64,000 nt of DNA from Trifolium pratense (taxonomy: Eukaryota > Streptophyta > Magnoliopsida > Fabales > Fabaceae): positions 8,670,266 to 8,734,265 of the forward strand of contig NC_060064.1 of the NCBI RefSeq assembly GCF_020283565.1, read 5' to 3'. A program made the position numbers and the translations under genes. A model generated the notes under the pieces. The model saw only the letters and a program-made list of their open reading frames with translations. It searched no databases and was not told the DNA's origin. Below are positions 60,931 to 64,000 of the stretch, piece by piece (positions within the stretch are counted from its first letter, which is position 1; every line of letters begins with the position of its first letter).

Positions 60931-63900
60931 TTATTTCTCCCCCTCTTCTAGACAATTATCTCTGATACGACGAAGACCAATCTTCTTTACTAGTTTCTCA
61001 AAAACTTTACTTGGGAGTGACTTCGTGAAAAGGTCTGCAAGATTGTCACACGAACGAATTTGTTGAATGTTTATATCACCACTCTTCTGAAGATCGTGTG
61101 TAAAAAAGAATTTTGGAGAAATATGTTTTGTTCGGTCTCCTTTGATATATCCCTCCTTTAATTGAGCAATGCATGCAGTGTTATCTTCATAAATGATGGT
61201 TGCGCTCATTCTTCTGGAAGATAAGCCACAATTCTTTTGTATAAGTTGAATCAAGGATCTTAACCAAACACATTCTCTGCTTGCCTCGTGAAGTGCTAAA
61301 AGTTCTGCATGGTTTGATGATGTTGCTGTTATGGTTTGTTTCACAGATCTCCATGAAATGGCTGTATTTCCACTTGTAAATAAGTAACCTGTTTGCGATC
61401 TACCATTGTGAGGATCTGACAAATAACCTGCATCTGCATAACCAATTAATTCTAGTTTGGATACTTTGGGGTAAAATAAACTCATATCCATTGTACCTCT
61501 AAGGTAACGAAGTATATGTTTGACTCCGTTCCAATGTCTTTTTGTAGGTGAAGAACTATACCTTGACAATAGATTGACAGAAAATGATATATCAGGACGT
61601 GTATAATTAGCAAGGTACATCAATGCTCCAATTGCACTGAGATATGGTACTTCAGGACCAAGTAGTTCTTCATCCTCTTCTCGAGGTCTGAAAGGATCTT
61701 TCTTCACATCTAGTGATCTAACCACCATTGGAGTAGACAAAGGATGTGATTTGTCCATATAGAATCGTTTTAGCATTTTTGCTATGTAAGCTTCTTGATG
61801 CACAAGAATTCCATTATTCAAATGCTCAATTTGTAATCTGAGACAAAACTTTGTTTTTCCCAAGTCTTTCATCTCGAATTCTTTCTTTAAGCAATTTATG
61901 GCTTTTGGAAGTTCCTCGGGAGTTCCAATAATATTTATGTCATCAACATAGACTGCAATTATAGCAAATTCATTTCCCGATCTTTTCATGAAAATACATG
62001 GACAAATGGAATCATTTTTAAACCCCTCTTTTAGTAAATATTCACTGAGACGATTATACCACATGCGTCCAGATTGTTTTAGTCCATAAAGGGACTTGTT
62101 CAATTTGATGGAGTAGTTTTCTCGAGATCCTGAACTATATTCATCAGGCAAATTAAATCCTTCAGGGAGTTTCATGTAAATATTACTATCAAGTGAGCCA
62201 TATAAATAAGCTGTAACGACATCCATCATGTGCAGGTTTAGCCCTTCATGTGTTACAAGGCTAATTAAATAGCGAAAAGTAGTTGCATCAACTACAGGCG
62301 AATATGTCTCATTAAAATCAATTCCAGGTCTCTGAGAGAATCCTTGAGCGACGAGTCTTGCTTTGTATCTCGCAATTTCACCATTCTCATTTCGCTTTCG
62401 CACAAAAACCCATTTGTATCCGACTGGTTTCACACCTTCAGGTGTTCGGACTACAGGTCCAAACACATTTCTCTTGGAAAGAGAGTTTAATTCCGCTTCA
62501 ATTGCATCTTTCCATTTTGGCCAATTCTCACTTTGTCTACAATCTTTAATAGACTTTGGTTCATGATCCTCGTTATCATTTATCACATTTAGCGCTATAT
62601 TATATGCAAAAACATCATCAACGTTGACTTTATGTCGGTTCCATTGTATTCCATTTATGACATAATTTATCGAGATCTCTTTATTTTCATGATTTTCAGG
62701 TACCTGATCAGTCTCTTCTAGAGCTGAAATATTAATCATGTCTGAAGGCTCTTTTAGAGCTTCTATATCCTCGCTTGGGTCATCTTTATTTTTAGCTCCT
62801 TTTTTTATTCGAGGATTTTTATCTTTTGAACCGACTGGTCTACCACGCTTCAAGCGCGGTTGAGACTCGTTTGCAATAATAGATTTTCCAACAGGGATAT
62901 CTATTTTTATTGGAGCATTAGCAGCTGGTATATAAGATTTAGTCACACCTTTAGGATCAGTAAATGCATTTGGTAATTGATTTGCCAAGCTTTGTAAATG
63001 AATTATCTTTTGAACTTCTAGTTCACATTGTTTAGTTCGAGGATCAAGATGAGACAGTGATAATTCATTCCAACTGATCTCTTTTCCCAACTACATGTTA
63101 TCTCCCCCTAAAGTTGGGAAATTTGATTCATCAAAATGACAATCAGCAAATCGAGCTGTAAATAAATCTCCTGTTGTTGGTTCAAGATACTTTATAATAG
63201 ATGGAGATTCATATCCAATATATATTCCCAACTTTCTTTGAGGACCCATCTTAGTGCGGTGTGGTTGAGAAATTGGAACATATACCGCACATCCGAAAAT
63301 TCTTATATGAGAAATATTAGGTTCTTGACCCAAAAACTAATTTTAAAGGGGAAGAATTATGATAACTAGTTGGCCTGATGCGAATCAATGTTGCAGCATG
63401 TAGAATTGCATGTCCCCAAGTGGATATTGGAAGTTTGCTTTGCAATTAATTTTATACGCTTAATAAAAGATTCTGCAAGTCCATTTTGTGTATGAACATG
63501 TGCTACAGGATGCTCAATTTCAATTCCAATGGACATACAATAATCATTAAATGCTTTAGATGAAAATTCAGCAGCATTATCAAGACGTATTTTCTTGATG
63601 GGGTAATCAGGGAAGTGGGCTCTTATTCGAATTAGTTGAGCTAGCAATCTCGCAAACGTCTGGTTACGAGTTGACAATAAACAAACATGTGACCATCTGG
63701 TTGATGCATCAATTAAAATCATAAAATATCTAAATGGTCCACATGGTGGGTGTATTGGCCCACAAATATCACCATGTATCCGTTCTAAAAAATTTATAGA
63801 CTCATTTCTAATTTTTATTGGTGATGGTCGAATTATTAATTTCCCTTGTGAACATGATGTACATGAAAACTTGTTGGACTGAAGAATCTCATGGTTCTTC

Positions 63901-64000
63901 AATTGATGACCACATGAATTTTCAACTATTTTTCGCATCATTATAGATTCGGGATGACCCAACCGGTTGTGCCAAACAACAAATTTATTATGATTCGCAA
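60931..64000 (-). pseudogene. copia pol (integrase, RT, RNase H), decayed
   Basis: From the right edge, the frame reads WHNRLGHPES, a zinc-binding pair CTSCSQGK, then the integrase core with GDICGPIHPP, LDNAAEFSS and NGLAESFIKR (the three acidic residues are present). Frame changes occur near 63437 and near 63330, and an in-frame TAG lies at 63091-63093 just after GGDNM. From there 719 codons are open: RT with WKDAIEAELNSLSKRNVFGP, MDVVTAYLYGSLD and catalytic YVDDINIIG, then RNase H with GYADAGYLSDPHNGRSQTGY and SSNHAELLAL, ending CLEEGEK. About 115 bases separate the stop from the polypurine tract. The three lesions would prevent a full polyprotein. RT and RNase H motifs themselves look intact. 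Confidence 0.88.

Larger units (their letters stand above)
60159..64000 (-). mobile_element. second Ty1/copia element, minus strand, incomplete in window
   Basis: 3' LTR at 60159-60805, polypurine tract, RNase H, RT and most of integrase, running off the right edge at the GAG-pre-integrase motif (WHNRLGHPES). The 5' LTR and gag are outside. A possible TSD half is aggga at 60154-60158; it cannot be checked here. Several lesions show that it is older than the copia element at 51035. Confidence 0.88.

Overview
The window is nuclear DNA of a flowering plant, most likely a legume. The reasons are very AT-rich intergenic DNA, a decayed CC-NBS-LRR gene of the type common in Medicago and its relatives, plant LINE, Ty3/gypsy (chromodomain-type) and Ty1/copia elements, plant-type SINEs, and many Stowaway- and hAT-type MITEs. 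I see no intact host gene. Almost everything supportable is a mobile element or a decayed gene, and the value of the window is the order of nesting, which target-site duplications (TSDs) let one read.

Layout. 1-7.0 kb: a LINE on the minus strand (449-6458) with a 17-bp TSD, an open ORF2 and a damaged ORF1, inserted in or beside older hAT-type debris. 7.4-12.4 kb: a foldback-like terminal-inverted-repeat element with four 20-bp palindromes, an hAT-type MITE with an 8-bp TSD, and a candidate short Helitron. 12.4-22.8 kb: degenerate tandem copies of a non-coding cassette, holding one serine-carboxypeptidase-like exon remnant and one LINE remnant. 23.5-26.5 kb: MITEs, a direct duplication, and an antisense 3' fragment of an NLR gene.

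26.5-42.2 kb: the dominant feature, a gypsy element in the form LTR-internal-LTR-internal-LTR. Both 1454-codon gag-pol frames are open, and a single 5-bp TSD (cggtg) flanks the whole array. 42.2-47.0 kb: an NLR pseudogene (P-loop, kinase-2, RNBS-B, GLPL, LRR C-terminus) broken by insertions. The largest is a 2.0-kb element with long terminal inverted repeats carrying ten ~32-bp hairpins, arranged as a larger inverted repeat. 47.5-49.7 kb: hAT-type elements, one of which contains both a SINE and a second hAT MITE, each with its own TSD.

51.0-56.3 kb: a young copia element with 280-bp LTRs that begin TA and end TA, TSD taatt. An hAT-type MITE with a tRNA-like module sits in its 5' LTR only. 56.3-60.2 kb: an (AT)n tract, three Stowaway-like MITEs, and otherwise unremarkable AT-rich DNA. 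60.2-64.0 kb: the 3' LTR and most of pol of a second, decayed copia element on the minus strand, running off the window.

The elements do not form a pathway. They record successive insertion, unequal recombination and local duplication at a resistance-gene-like locus. All comparisons were made by eye; no database search was run.
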